64,000 nucleotides of DNA, taken from positions 1,723,606 to 1,787,605 of the forward strand of contig NZ_OUMZ01000007.1 in the NCBI RefSeq assembly GCF_900327775.1, in the 5' to 3' direction. The notes beneath the pieces are model-generated. The model was not told the DNA's origin. It searched no databases and worked only from the letters and a program-made list of their open reading frames with translations. Each line of letters opens with the position of its first letter. Position 1 is the first letter of the stretch. A program made the translations under genes and the position numbers. The DNA comes from Roseovarius sp. EL26 (GTDB lineage: Bacteria; Pseudomonadota; Alphaproteobacteria; Rhodobacterales; Rhodobacteraceae). Shown in pieces: positions 17,147 through 26,689 of the stretch.

Positions 17147-20100
17147 TTTGCTTCTCCCCGTCCTTGTCATAGAAGATGGGATCGACGACTTTCGCCAGAA
17201 CCGATGTGCCGTCCAGTTTGGGAAAATCAACGATTTCACCCATCCGATCCGGCCCATTCAGCAACAGACCCATGGCAATGCCACGTTTCAAAGTCGGTGA
17301 ATAATAGGTCGAGGTAATCCGGCCCTGCACATTGCGCTGGCCATTGGCATTCTCACCCGGGGCCACCGCATAAGCACCTTCTGGAATAACCGAACCATCA
17401 GTGGTTTCCAGACCAACCAGTTTCCAGCGTGTGCTGTCGACCATATAGCTGCGTTCCTGCGCACGTTTACCAAGGAAATCTTCTTTCTTCTTGGAAATCG
17501 CCCACTGCATGTTCAGGTCTTGCGGAATGACCGTGCCATCGGTTTCATCACCGATCATGATGAAGCCCTTTTCGGCCCGCATCACGTGCAACCCTTCGGT
17601 GCCATATGGCATGACGTTGAATTCGGCACCCGCCTCCCACAACGCATCCCAAAGCGCACGACCTTGGCTTGCTGGAACAGCAATCTCGTAGGACAGCTCG
17701 CCCGAGAACGAAATCCGGTACGCCCGTGCAGAAATGCCCGCCAAGGTTATATCTTTGAACGCCATGAAGGGCAGGCCTTCTGCGCTGATGTCATCCTCGG
17801 TCAGTTTTTCCATCGCCTTGCGGCCATTGGGTCCAACCACGGCGATTTGCGCGAATTGCTCGGTCACGTTGGCGACATAGACCTTCATGTCCCACCATTC
17901 GGTCTGCAGCCATTCTTCCATGTGACCATGGATATTTTCGGCGCCACCCGTTGTAGTGTGACACAGGAATGTGTCATCATCGATACGCGCAACAACACCG
18001 TCATCCATCAAGAAGCCGTTTTCACTACACATCAGACCGTAACGGCACCGTCCCGGTTTCAGTGTCGACATCATGTTGGTGTACATCATGTCAAGGAACT
18101 TGCCCGCATCAGGGCCCTTGACGATTAGTTTACCAAGGGTCGAAGCATCGAGCAGGCCCATGCTTGAACGGGTCTGGTCGATCTCACGGATCACCGCAGA
18201 ATGACGATCTTCACCATCACGCAGATAGACATAAGGACGACGCCATGCGCCGACGGGTTCAAAATCAGCGCCGTTTTCTTCGTTCCAACCATGGATCGGC
18301 GTTTTACGAAGCGGTTGGAAGATCTCATCACGTGCCTCGCCGGCAATCGACGCCATTGAGATCGGCGTATAGGGCGGACGGAAAGTAGTTGTTCCGGTTT
18401 GCGGAATAGGCTGGTTCAGCGCATCTGACAGAATTGCCAGACCGTTGATGTTGGACAGCTTGCCCTGGTCCGTCGCCATACCAAGCGTAGTGTAACGTTT
18501 GGCATGTTCAACTGATTCAAAACCCTCACGTGCCGCCAGTTGGATATCCGACACTTTTACGTCGTTCTGATAATCTAACCACGACTTCATCCGCAGTTTG
18601 ATGTTGGCACCTTGCGGCATCAGCCAGATTGCTTCAAGAGCAGCTTCCTCAGTCGCGGCAGCAATAGGTGCATCTGATTTTGCGACCTTCTTGCCAACGG
18701 CCTTGGCCGCAGCCCTGCCCGCTGCATCCGCGTCAGCCAAACCAGCCGCCAGATCCAGATATCCGTTGGCTGATCCAGCCACGATGACAAAGGCTTCCCC
18801 TACGGCACCTGTCGGTGCTTTATCCACATCGGGGCGGAAATGCGCCTGAGCGTCATCCCAATAGAGTTTGCCACCGCAGTGCGACCACAGGTGCACAACT
18901 GGCGACCAGCCACCCGACATGGCAACCACATCACATTCAATTTCCTCCAGCACAGCACCTTCGCCGGCTTGGGAACAGATAGCCACGCCTTCGACGCGCT
19001 TGCCGCCTTTGACCTTAGCGATACCCTTGCCATTTTCGACACGAATACCTAGACCACGTGCCTCATCCGCCAACGCGCCAGCACCACCTGCACGGGCATC
19101 GATGATAGCCGGGACGTCTAGACCCATATTTTTAAGGGTGATCGCGGTGCGATACGCATCGTCATTGTTGGTGACAACCACAGTGCGGTCGCCAATAGAC
19201 ACACCAAAGTTCACCGCATAGTCACGCACAGCCGACGCCAGCATTACACCCGGAATGTCATTCCCAGCAAAGCTGATCGGGCGCTCAATCGCACCTGTCG
19301 CTGTGATGATCTGTCCGGCACGGATCCGCCACAGGCGATGACGTGGGCCAGCGGCATCGGGCTGGTGGTCGTTCACACGCTCATAACCCAGCATATAACC
19401 GTGGTCATAAACGCCCGCGCCCATCATCCGGGTACGCATTGTAACGTTGTCCATCGTTTCCAGTTCGGAAACGATTTGATCCACGAACTTATCCACAGGT
19501 TGGTCGTTAACGGTTCCGCCATCGACCGGCGCACGGCCGCCCCAATGTGCGGTTTGTTCCATCAACAACACACGTGCACCGGTTTTCGCGGCGACCAATG
19601 CAGCCTGAAGCCCAGCAACACCACCGCCGATGACGGCAATATCAGTGTAGGTGTAGAAATGCTCATACTTGTCGTTGTCACGGTCTTTGGGCGCTTTACC
19701 CAGACCGGCAGAGTGACGAATGATCGGCTCATACACGTGCTTCCACAAAGGACGCGGGTGAATGAACATCTTGTAGTAGAAACCAGCTGTCAGGAACCGA
19801 CCCAGTTTGTTGTTGATCGCACCCACGTCGAACTCGAGGCTCGGCCAGTGGTTTTGCGAGGCCAGCTTACAACCCTCAAACAGCTCAGTTGTGGTCGCGC
19901 GTTGGTTAGGTTCAAATTTTGAACCCTCACCCATGTTGAACAGCGCATTTGGCTCTTCCGCACCGCTGGCAACGATGCCGCGCGGACGGTGATATTTGAA
20001 CGAACGGCCAATCAGCATCTGGTCATTCGCCAGAAGCGCCGAGGCCAGCGTGTCGCCTTCATAGCCGCTCAAACGCTTGCCATTGAAGGTAAAGTTCATC

Positions 20101-20150
20101 GCGCGGCCCTTGTTCAGAAGGCGGCCGCCATTGGACAGACGTGTGCTCAT
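17139..20150 (-). CDS. soxA: Sarcosine oxidase alpha subunit
   Basis: The large subunit of the heterotetrameric enzyme that oxidatively demethylates sarcosine to glycine, passing the methyl group to tetrahydrofolate. The 1003-residue order is: an N-terminal ferredoxin-like part (MNFTFNGKRLSGYEGDTLASALLAND), an NAD-binding Rossmann domain (AVIGGGVAGLQAALVAAKTG) and a C-terminal aminomethyltransferase (GcvT) domain with folate-binding features (GLLDASTLGKLIVKGPD, FSGELSYEIAVP). Length and order match the family. Its start overlaps soxD by four bases (ATGA) and its end overlaps soxG. Confidence 0.96.
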   Translation of the reverse strand: MSTRLSNGGRLLNKGRAMNFTFNGKRLSGYEGDTLASALLANDQMLIGRSFKYHRPRGIVASGAEEPNALFNMGEGSKFEPNQRATTTELFEGCKLASQNHWPSLEFDVGAINNKLGRFLTAGFYYKMFIHPRPLWKHVYEPIIRHSAGLGKAPKDRDNDKYEHFYTYTDIAVIGGGVAGLQAALVAAKTGARVLLMEQTAHWGGRAPVDGGTVNDQPVDKFVDQIVSELETMDNVTMRTRMMGAGVYDHGYMLGYERVNDHQPDAAGPRHRLWRIRAGQIITATGAIERPISFAGNDIPGVMLASAVRDYAVNFGVSIGDRTVVVTNNDDAYRTAITLKNMGLDVPAIIDARAGGAGALADEARGLGIRVENGKGIAKVKGGKRVEGVAICSQAGEGAVLEEIECDVVAMSGGWSPVVHLWSHCGGKLYWDDAQAHFRPDVDKAPTGAVGEAFVIVAGSANGYLDLAAGLADADAAGRAAAKAVGKKVAKSDAPIAAATEEAALEAIWLMPQGANIKLRMKSWLDYQNDVKVSDIQLAAREGFESVEHAKRYTTLGMATDQGKLSNINGLAILSDALNQPIPQTGTTTFRPPYTPISMASIAGEARDEIFQPLRKTPIHGWNEENGADFEPVGAWRRPYVYLRDGEDRHSAVIREIDQTRSSMGLLDASTLGKLIVKGPDAGKFLDMMYTNMMSTLKPGRCRYGLMCSENGFLMDDGVVARIDDDTFLCHTTTGGAENIHGHMEEWLQTEWWDMKVYVANVTEQFAQIAVVGPNGRKAMEKLTEDDISAEGLPFMAFKDITLAGISARAYRISFSGELSYEIAVPASQGRALWDALWEAGAEFNVMPYGTEGLHVMRAEKGFIMIGDETDGTVIPQDLNMQWAISKKKEDFLGKRAQERSYMVDSTRWKLVGLETTDGSVIPEGAYAVAPGENANGQRNVQGRITSTYYSPTLKRGIAMGLLLNGPDRMGEIVDFPKLDGTSVLAKVVDPIFYDKDGEKQNV

Positions 20151-20476
20151 GAGAACTCTCTCCAGCTCCAGCCCGGCACTTTAGCCGAGACTTTGTCTTT
20201 GATTTCCTGCGTGGGCTCAGAGGTTTGCCCTGTATAGGTGCCGTAAACCTCTAGCGTGACGGTGTTACGCGCCGCATGGAACCACTTGCCGCAGCCATTG
20301 TTATGCCGCCAGCGTTCAAAATGAACGCCCTTCGGGTTCACCTTGGCAAACAGGTAGTTGTTAAATTCGTCTTCCGACGATCCGGGACCAAAACGCTTGA
20401 TGTGCGCCTCGCCACCACCGTGGAATTCGGTTTCTTCAGCGGTCACACCGCAATATGGGCATTCAAGGATCAACAT
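20147..20476 (-). CDS. soxD: Sarcosine oxidase delta subunit
   Basis: The 109-residue zinc-binding subunit. CPYC at 6-9 and HNNGCGKWF in mid-protein supply the Cys/His zinc ligands known for SoxD, and the RNTVTLEVYGTYTGQT ending is typical. It lies between soxB (12 bp upstream) and soxA (ATGA overlap) with a good AAGGAGATAGAG ribosome binding site. Confidence 0.95.
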   Translation of the reverse strand: MLILECPYCGVTAEETEFHGGGEAHIKRFGPGSSEDEFNNYLFAKVNPKGVHFERWRHNNGCGKWFHAARNTVTLEVYGTYTGQTSEPTQEIKDKVSAKVPGWSWREFS

Positions 20477-20488
20477 GTCTCTATCTCC

Positions 20489-21733
20489 TTAGTGCGCAAC
20501 GCCGGCGGCGACAGACTCGTCAATGAACCGACCTTCTTTGAAGCGGTTCAATCCGAACTCTTCGGTCAGCGGTGAATAACCTTTGGCCATCAATTCGGCA
20601 AAGCCCCAACCAGAGCCCGGGATCGCCTTAAAGCCACCAGTCCCCCAGCCGCAGTTGATGAACACGCCATCGACCGGTGCTTTCGACACGATAGGCGAGC
20701 GATCGCCTGTCATGTCCACAATCCCACCCCATTGGCGCAGCATTTTCAGGCGACTGACCATAGGGAAGGTTTCGCAAAGCGCACGAACAGTTTCTTCGGC
20801 ATGGTGGAACGATCCGCGCTGAGTATAGTTGTTATACCCGTCAGCGCCGCCACCGATAACCATTTCACCTTTGTCGGACTGACTCATGTAGCCGTGCACG
20901 GTGTTGGCCATAACGACGCAATCCATGCAAGGTTTGATAGGCTCAGACACCAGTGCCTGCAGTGACACGGATTCGATTGGCAGACGGAAGCCAGCCATAT
21001 CAGCCACGTGGCCAGAGTGACCCGCAACAACGATACCCAGCTTGTCACAATCAATGTCGCCACGGTTGGTGTTAACGCCAACAACCTTACCGCCCTCTTG
21101 GCGGATACCTGTGACTTCACATTTCTGGATGATGTCCATGCCCATTGCGGAGCAGGCGCGGGCGTAGCCCCATGCAACCGCATCGTGACGCGCGGTGCCA
21201 CCACGAGCCTGCCACAGACCACCCAGGACCGGATAACGCGGGCCATCCAGATTGATGATCGGCACGATCTCTTTTACGCGCTGCGGGCTGATAAATTCGG
21301 TTGTCACACCTTGCAATGCATTGGCTTGCGCCGTGCGCTTGTAACCACGAACTTCGTGTTCGGTCTGCGCCAGCATAATCACGCCACGGGGGCTGAACAT
21401 CACGTTGTAGTTCAGATCTTGGCTGAGCGTCTCATAAAGACCACGGGCTTTTTCATACAGCGCCGCTGAGGCGTCCTGCAGATAGTTGGACCGGATAATG
21501 GTGGTGTTCCGGCCGGTGTTCCCGCCGCCCAACCAACCCTTTTCCAGGATGGCCACATTTTTAAGTCCGTGGTTTTTGCCAAGATAATAAGCCGTCGCCA
21601 AACCGTGGCCACCGGCCCCGATGATAATGGCGTCGTACTTTTTCTTTGGCTCGGGCGATGCCCAGGCCCGCTCCCACCCCATGTGATAGCTCAGGGCTTC
21701 GCGAACAACAGCAAAGGCAGAATAACGTTTCAT
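20489..21733 (-). CDS. soxB: Sarcosine oxidase beta subunit
   Basis: The 414-residue flavin subunit, first gene of the operon. IIIGAGGHGLATAYYL (37-52) binds FAD. GGTARHDAVAWGYAR places His183 where the covalent FMN is attached in characterised SoxB proteins. The start at 21733 gives MKRYSAFAVVREALSYH, the usual N-terminus. Sarcosine arises from glycine betaine or creatine, so the operon belongs to one-carbon and osmolyte catabolism. The 224-bp gap to divergent ccmI must hold the promoter; I could not identify a riboswitch or operator there. Confidence 0.96.
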   Translation of the reverse strand: MKRYSAFAVVREALSYHMGWERAWASPEPKKKYDAIIIGAGGHGLATAYYLGKNHGLKNVAILEKGWLGGGNTGRNTTIIRSNYLQDASAALYEKARGLYETLSQDLNYNVMFSPRGVIMLAQTEHEVRGYKRTAQANALQGVTTEFISPQRVKEIVPIINLDGPRYPVLGGLWQARGGTARHDAVAWGYARACSAMGMDIIQKCEVTGIRQEGGKVVGVNTNRGDIDCDKLGIVVAGHSGHVADMAGFRLPIESVSLQALVSEPIKPCMDCVVMANTVHGYMSQSDKGEMVIGGGADGYNNYTQRGSFHHAEETVRALCETFPMVSRLKMLRQWGGIVDMTGDRSPIVSKAPVDGVFINCGWGTGGFKAIPGSGWGFAELMAKGYSPLTEEFGLNRFKEGRFIDESVAAGVAH

Positions 21734-21957
21734 GCGCGCTCTCGATCTGAATGGATTCGCAGCATAGGCTGCATTGCCTACGGTAATGCGCCAAAAGCCC
21801 GATATCCAGAATATCCAGCGCGTCGCAAAATATTCGATTTGCGACATATAAAGGATATGCGGCAAATCAAGTGGTCTTCGTGACCCTATGTGACCCTCTG
21901 CCCCCTTTTCGATCACCCATACGACCGTTACATGAGGATCAGATCGCCGGAGGCAGC

Positions 21958-23181
21958 ATGTTTTTTTGGATCACATTCATCGGACTGGCCCTTGTGACAG
22001 GTCTCTACCTGTTGCGTAGCTTATTCATATCCCAAGGCGAGGCGCAGCCAGATGCAGCCAATGATCTGAAAATCTACCGTGATCAGCTAAAGGAGATTGA
22101 ACGCGACACCGCCCGCGGCACCCTCCCGAAAGATGAGGCCGAACGCGCCCGCGTCGAAGTATCGCGCCGCCTGTTGGCGGCAGATACGCGCCTTCAAGCA
22201 GAGACCAGCAGTATTGGCCCAACCCCAACCGCCAATCGTCTCTTTGCCGGAAGTGTTATTATGGCCTTCATCGGGGCAGCGGTTGCGTTATATGCCATGC
22301 TTGGCGCACCGGGTTATGGTGATCAGTCGCTTGAATCGCGCCTTGCAGCCTCTGATAATGCGCGCAGCGCCCGCCTTGATCAGGTTCAGGCCGAGACACG
22401 AGCCTCCCTTCCGACTGCGCCCGAAATTAGTGCTGATTATCAGGATCTGATCCAAAAGCTGCGTGATACAGTGGCTGAGCGCCCCGGCGACCTGCAGGGC
22501 CTGCGCCTGTTGGTTCAAAACGAGGCAACACTTGGCAATCTGGTGGCCGCCCATGCGGCACAGGCGCAAGTCATTACCGTGAAAGGCCCACAAACCACAG
22601 CAGAGGACTACACCCTTTGGGCCGATTTGATGATCAGCGCAGCCGGAGGCTATGTCTCGTCTGATGCAGAGCAGGCCCTGCGTTTGGCGCTTGAGCGCGA
22701 CCCATCTGATCCGCGCGCTCGTTATTATCTGGGCCTTTTCTTGATACAGGTTGACCGCCCTGACAGCGCCTTTCGCCTTTGGGAGCAACTGCTGACAGAA
22801 GGCCCTGCAGATGCCCAATGGATCGCGCCCATTAGCAGCCGCATCGAGGAGCTCGCTTGGCGTGCGGGTGTGGAATATAAAGTACCTACTACAACACCCC
22901 TTCCCGGCCCGGATGCTGATGCCATCAGTGCCGCACAAGGTCTTAGCGACGACGATCGTCAAGATATGATCCAGAGTATGGTCAATCAGCTCTCGGATCG
23001 TCTGGCATCCGAAGGCGGTAGCCCCGAGGAATGGGCCCGGTTGATCCGCGCGCTTGGTGTTTTGGGTGACACGGATCAAGCCCGCATGATCTGGCAAGAA
23101 GCCCAGAATGTTTTTGAACAAACCCCCACAGCCATCAGCACGCTGCGTGCCGCGGCCCGAGATGCCGGAGTAACCCAATGA
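21958..23181 (+). CDS. ccmI: Cytochrome c biogenesis protein CcmI
   Basis: A c-type cytochrome maturation chaperone that presents apocytochrome to the heme ligase. The 407-residue protein has a first membrane helix (about 2-20), a cytoplasmic loop rich in acidic/basic residues (LKEIERDTARGTLPKDEAER), a second helix (about 98-118) and a large periplasmic TPR domain (for example ALRLALERDPSDPRARYYLG). The start at 21958 follows GGAGGCAGC. Other ccm genes are not nearby. The stop overlaps ruvX by ATGA, suggesting co-transcription with ruvX and the DUF1289 gene. Confidence 0.92.
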   Translation: MFFWITFIGLALVTGLYLLRSLFISQGEAQPDAANDLKIYRDQLKEIERDTARGTLPKDEAERARVEVSRRLLAADTRLQAETSSIGPTPTANRLFAGSVIMAFIGAAVALYAMLGAPGYGDQSLESRLAASDNARSARLDQVQAETRASLPTAPEISADYQDLIQKLRDTVAERPGDLQGLRLLVQNEATLGNLVAAHAAQAQVITVKGPQTTAEDYTLWADLMISAAGGYVSSDAEQALRLALERDPSDPRARYYLGLFLIQVDRPDSAFRLWEQLLTEGPADAQWIAPISSRIEELAWRAGVEYKVPTTTPLPGPDADAISAAQGLSDDDRQDMIQSMVNQLSDRLASEGGSPEEWARLIRALGVLGDTDQARMIWQEAQNVFEQTPTAISTLRAAARDAGVTQ

Positions 23182-23651
23182 TCTATGACGACATCACAGA
23201 ATTTTCCGCAGCTCTGCCCCAGTACAGCGCCTTAATGGGACTAGATCTGGGCACAAAGACCATTGGTGTCGCCGTCTCGGACACATTTCAAACAGTCGCC
23301 AGTCCGTTTGAAACCGTGAAACGCAAGAAATTCGGCATCGATGCTACGCGTTTGTTGGAAATCACTGCCGATCGGCAGGTCAGTGGCATCATCCTTGGCC
23401 TGCCCCTCAATATGGACGGCTCGGAAGGTCCGCGCAGCCAATCCACCCGCTCTTTCGCCCGTAATTTGGCGCGTTTGTCCGAGTTGCCCATCGGATTTTG
23501 GGATGAACGTCTGTCCACAGTTGCGGCAGAAAAGGCACTACTCGAGGCGGATGCGACACGAAAACGTCGCTCAGAGGTTATAGATAGCGTCGCGGCATCC
23601 TATATTCTACAAGGAGTATTGGACCGACTAGCGCATATGAGGGCTGAATAG
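23178..23651 (+). CDS. ruvX: Holliday junction resolvase-like RuvX (YqgF)
   Basis: The 157-residue RNase H-fold protein has LMGLDLGTKTIGVAVSD (first catalytic Asp), GIILGLPLNMDGSEG and WDERLSTVAAEKALLEAD, and the VIDSVAASYILQGVLD ending with the last acid. This is the complete YqgF pattern. The family acts on Holliday junctions or in pre-16S rRNA end maturation. Translationally coupled to ccmI (ATGA) and to the next gene (TAGTG). Confidence 0.95.
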   Translation: MIYDDITEFSAALPQYSALMGLDLGTKTIGVAVSDTFQTVASPFETVKRKKFGIDATRLLEITADRQVSGIILGLPLNMDGSEGPRSQSTRSFARNLARLSELPIGFWDERLSTVAAEKALLEADATRKRRSEVIDSVAASYILQGVLDRLAHMRAE

Positions 23652-23887
23652 TGAACGATGTACCCGTCTGGAAACGCAGTGAAATCGCAAGCCCTTGCGT
23701 GCGCATTTGCGTGGTTCACCCTGAGGCTCGTATCTGTACTGGTTGTTTTCGTACCACCGATGAAATCGCGCGCTGGTCTAAAATGTCCAACGAAGAGCGC
23801 AACGAAATCATGGAAGCCTTGCCCGGCCGTGCCCCCATGCTGCGCAAACGCCGCGGCGGCCGCGCCGCCCGCATCGCCCGCGGATAA
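23651..23887 (+). CDS. DUF1289 cysteine-containing small protein
   Basis: The 78-residue protein begins with GTG overlapping the ruvX stop by one base. SPCVRICVVHPEARICTGCFRTTDEIARW carries four cysteines in the C-x3-C...C-x2-C arrangement of DUF1289, whose role is unknown though the cysteines suggest metal or Fe-S binding. The end is strongly basic (RKRRGGRAARIARG). It closes the ccmI-ruvX unit and converges with the dioxygenase-like gene. Confidence 0.85.
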   Translation: MNDVPVWKRSEIASPCVRICVVHPEARICTGCFRTTDEIARWSKMSNEERNEIMEALPGRAPMLRKRRGGRAARIARG

Positions 23888-23947
23888 TCTGCACACCATG
23901 TAAGCGCCAGGCACTCAAAACTAGCTTTTGAAAACAAGCCTGTCTAT

Positions 23948-24736
23948 TTACGGGGCACTCACCCACTCTTCGGCGCCGCCCCTGAACTCTGGTCGAAAAT
24001 AGACGATCATCCGGCCCTCTGGCGGCGCACAAGCCCCCTCTTTCCATGCTGCCACACCGTGCAGAACATGACGGTGAAGCAACGTAGCCTCACCCGGTTT
24101 TGCCGGCAGTTCAATGCGTGGACAGGTTTCAAACACCTCTTTCCGGGCTGCTTGATAGATCTGCGTCAAATCGACATCCCTCCAAGTTTCGACGGGACAC
24201 TTGGACAAGTGCGCCTCAAACGCTGCGCGCATGATATGGTGGCTGCCCTCCCACACGACTAGGGGGCTGGCACTGGCATCACACCCGGTCAACGGCAGAC
24301 CTAGAATATAGGCATGTGGTTCTTTCAACATACGTTGACGCTCTGGTCCAATAGCCAAAAGCCCATCTACATGCGCCGCCTCTCGTTTCAGACGATACCG
24401 AAAGGCGCTTTCAGCCTCACCATCACGTGGTTTGGGATAACCGGGATACATGACCGAAACCTGCCCAGCGTGCAAAGGCAGATCACCATAGAGATCACGC
24501 GCCACTTGATACGCCTTACCGCACAATGGCCCTGCCTGCCCGACCGTGCCAGATGCATCATTCGGCAATGTATCGACGCCAACAAACCACGTGCCTTCGC
24601 ACTGCAGCCATTCACGTTGTTGCTCAGGGTCTTTCACTCGCTCAACCGCGACGCTATGTGCTTCGGACAACCACGCATCGAGTGACCGATCGACGGGAAA
24701 CTTAACCCAGCCTTTATCAAGTAGCGGCGTCACCAT
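23948..24736 (-). CDS. Possible Fe(II)/2-oxoglutarate dioxygenase (phytanoyl-CoA dioxygenase-like)
   Basis: The 262-residue protein shows a His-x-Asp in REAAHVDGLL, a distal His in LLHRHVLHGVAAW and an Arg in PEGRMIVYFRPE. This is the order expected for the 2-His-1-carboxylate facial triad and 2-oxoglutarate-binding Arg of the PhyH superfamily. WEGSHHIM is also typical. The substrate is unknown. It overlaps the 3' end of the TauE/SafE exporter gene by 7 bases, so the two are co-transcribed. Overall similarity to named members is modest, hence the cautious call. Confidence 0.6.
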   Translation of the reverse strand: MVTPLLDKGWVKFPVDRSLDAWLSEAHSVAVERVKDPEQQREWLQCEGTWFVGVDTLPNDASGTVGQAGPLCGKAYQVARDLYGDLPLHAGQVSVMYPGYPKPRDGEAESAFRYRLKREAAHVDGLLAIGPERQRMLKEPHAYILGLPLTGCDASASPLVVWEGSHHIMRAAFEAHLSKCPVETWRDVDLTQIYQAARKEVFETCPRIELPAKPGEATLLHRHVLHGVAAWKEGACAPPEGRMIVYFRPEFRGGAEEWVSAP

Positions 24737-25554
24737 CCCATGGCCTTTCTCAACATATTTAAGGCCACCAACGTCAGAAAAACCGCGAAAACGCGCTTGA
24801 GAGGCTTAGGATCCATCGCATGGGCCAGCTTCACCCCCCAAGGTGCTGTGATCAGCGTCATCGCAATAACGATACCAAAGGCCACCAGATTGACCGCACC
24901 CACTGTAAATGGCGGGCGGTGGTCACTGGCGATCTCAAGGGTGAGAAATCCAATCACTGAGGGCACTGCAATCAATATACCAAACCCAGCAGCCGTCGCC
25001 ACAGCGCGATGAATGGGGGTGTCGTAGAGGCTCATCAAAGGTACACCAAAACTGCCGCCGCCAATCCCCATTAATACCGATAGAAACCCAACGCCGGGCG
25101 ATAAGGCCGCTCGCGCCAGTCCCTTGGGCATCGCTGACCCCAAACGCCATTCCGCCCGGCCAAACCCCATGTACAACCCGATTACACAGCCAAACACACC
25201 AAAGAGTGCCTGCAATGTTTCCGAGCGCATATTAGCCGCCAAAACCACACCTAACACGGCCCCAACCGCGATACCTGGCGCCCAGCTTCGCAGGATACCC
25301 CAATCCACTGCATCTTTTTTGTTGTGGCTAAGCACAGAGCGAACCGATGTCACAATGATCGTCGCCAAAGATGTGGCAAGACACATCTGCATCAGCTGCG
25401 GACCATCATAACCAAGCGTCTGAAAAGTGTAGAAAAATGCGGGTACCAATACAATACCGCCGCCAACGCCCAAAAGTCCGGCCAGCACCCCGGCAAAGGC
25501 GCCGATGGCCATCAGTAAAATCAGCATCTGCGCAAGAAGCATGGGATCAGACAT
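24730..25554 (-). CDS. TauE/SafE-family sulfite or organosulfonate exporter
   Basis: A 274-residue inner-membrane protein with eight predicted helices in two similar halves. The family motifs are present: GVLAGLLGVGGGIVLVPAF near the start and LMGIGGGSFGVPLMSLY in the second half. Members export sulfite, sulfonates or related anions. The ATG at 25554 lies 5 bases after GGAGG; the ATG immediately before it is too close. Downstream overlap with the dioxygenase-like gene suggests that enzyme may produce, or act on, the exported anion (inference). Confidence 0.85.
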   Translation of the reverse strand: MSDPMLLAQMLILLMAIGAFAGVLAGLLGVGGGIVLVPAFFYTFQTLGYDGPQLMQMCLATSLATIIVTSVRSVLSHNKKDAVDWGILRSWAPGIAVGAVLGVVLAANMRSETLQALFGVFGCVIGLYMGFGRAEWRLGSAMPKGLARAALSPGVGFLSVLMGIGGGSFGVPLMSLYDTPIHRAVATAAGFGILIAVPSVIGFLTLEIASDHRPPFTVGAVNLVAFGIVIAMTLITAPWGVKLAHAMDPKPLKRVFAVFLTLVALNMLRKAMGW

Positions 25555-25645
25555 CATCACCTCCGCTTGATCTAAGTGCAGGCATACACCGGCCAATTCC
25601 GAAGGGAAAGCCACGCGTGATCACCTCTGCGCCAGAGCGCAACGA

Positions 25646-26656
25646 TTACGCTTCAGCCGGGACTAAAATCGCAGTCAATGCACGTTCTACCAGCTCGGGA
25701 CCGGCGTCAGATTTATGTGCCCCTTCAGACAGAATGCGTCGCCAATTGCGTGCGCCCGGTCGCCCGGAAAAAAGGCCAAGCATATGCCGTGTGATTTGGT
25801 GCAAACGCCCACCAGATACCATATGCGCCTCAATATAAGGTAGCATTTTGTGCACGGCGGTTTCTGCAGTCGTATCAGCTACGGTAGCCCCAAACACCCG
25901 GCGGTCCGCCGTACAAAGCAGATCTGCAGGTTGGTGATACGCCGTACGGCCGACCATGACACCATCAAGACCTCTTTCAAGGAACTCTTCAGCCTGATCA
26001 AGTGAGGTAATGCCGCCATTAATCGAAATATGTAGCGACGGAAATAGCCCCTTCATCCGCATCACCAGATCGTAATCCAATGGTGGAATGTCCCGGTTTT
26101 CCTTGGGTGACAATCCCTGAAGCCAAGCTTTGCGGGCGTGAATACTCACGCGTTCAATCCCAACGGCGATGATCCTGGCAAGAAACTCTGGCAAAACATC
26201 TTCGGGGTTCTGATCATCCACCCCAATCCGGCACTTCACAGTCACGTCCACATCAACTGCCTGCCGCATTGCGGCGCAGCATTCAGCAACCAGCCCCGGA
26301 TTTTTCATCAATACCGCGCCGAACGTACCCGATTGTACCCGATCAGAGGGGCAGCCGACATTCAGGTTAATTTCATCATAGCCCGCGTCCTGCCCCAAGC
26401 GCGCGGCCTGAGCCAATTCCCGCGGATCCGAGCCTCCTAATTGCAAGGCCACAGGATGTTCATCGGGGCTGTGATCCAACAAGTGCAATGCCCCACCTCG
26501 CACCAAAGCAGGTGCGGTCACCATCTCTGTATATAGCAGGGCATGCCCGGACAGGTGACGATGTAACACGCGACAATGCCTGTCGGTCCAGTCCATCATC
26601 GGCGCGATAGACAGGCGCGCGGATCGCTCTAGGTTTGGGCGTGAATTAGTGTTCAT
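25646..26656 (-). CDS. dusA: tRNA-dihydrouridine synthase A
   Basis: An FMN enzyme reducing uridines of the tRNA D-loop. In the 336-residue protein SIAPMMDWTDRHCR is the DusA N-terminus, NLNVGCPSDRVQSGTFGAVL holds catalytic Cys102, and ISINGGITSLDQAEEFL plus GVMVGRTAYHQP form the phosphate/FMN-binding end. The MMDWTDRHCR and VGCPS patterns distinguish DusA from DusB/C. dusA is a known integration site in other bacteria, but no integrase or att duplication was seen here. Confidence 0.95.
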   Translation of the reverse strand: MNTNSRPNLERSARLSIAPMMDWTDRHCRVLHRHLSGHALLYTEMVTAPALVRGGALHLLDHSPDEHPVALQLGGSDPRELAQAARLGQDAGYDEINLNVGCPSDRVQSGTFGAVLMKNPGLVAECCAAMRQAVDVDVTVKCRIGVDDQNPEDVLPEFLARIIAVGIERVSIHARKAWLQGLSPKENRDIPPLDYDLVMRMKGLFPSLHISINGGITSLDQAEEFLERGLDGVMVGRTAYHQPADLLCTADRRVFGATVADTTAETAVHKMLPYIEAHMVSGGRLHQITRHMLGLFSGRPGARNWRRILSEGAHKSDAGPELVERALTAILVPAEA

Positions 26657-26689
26657 GCTCTTACAATCATCATGCCGCTTTCACGCGTG

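Noticed and set aside
21734..21957. Glycine riboswitch upstream of the sarcosine oxidase operon
   Set aside because: I could not find the conserved tandem aptamer features in this 224-bp gap; a covariance-model search would decide.
22288..23178. 296-codon open frame antisense to ccmI
   Set aside because: The sense strand encodes CcmI with helices and TPRs; the antisense protein has no recognisable features.
25646..26656. dusA as a prophage or island attachment site
   Set aside because: No integrase, direct duplication of dusA sequence or phage genes nearby.
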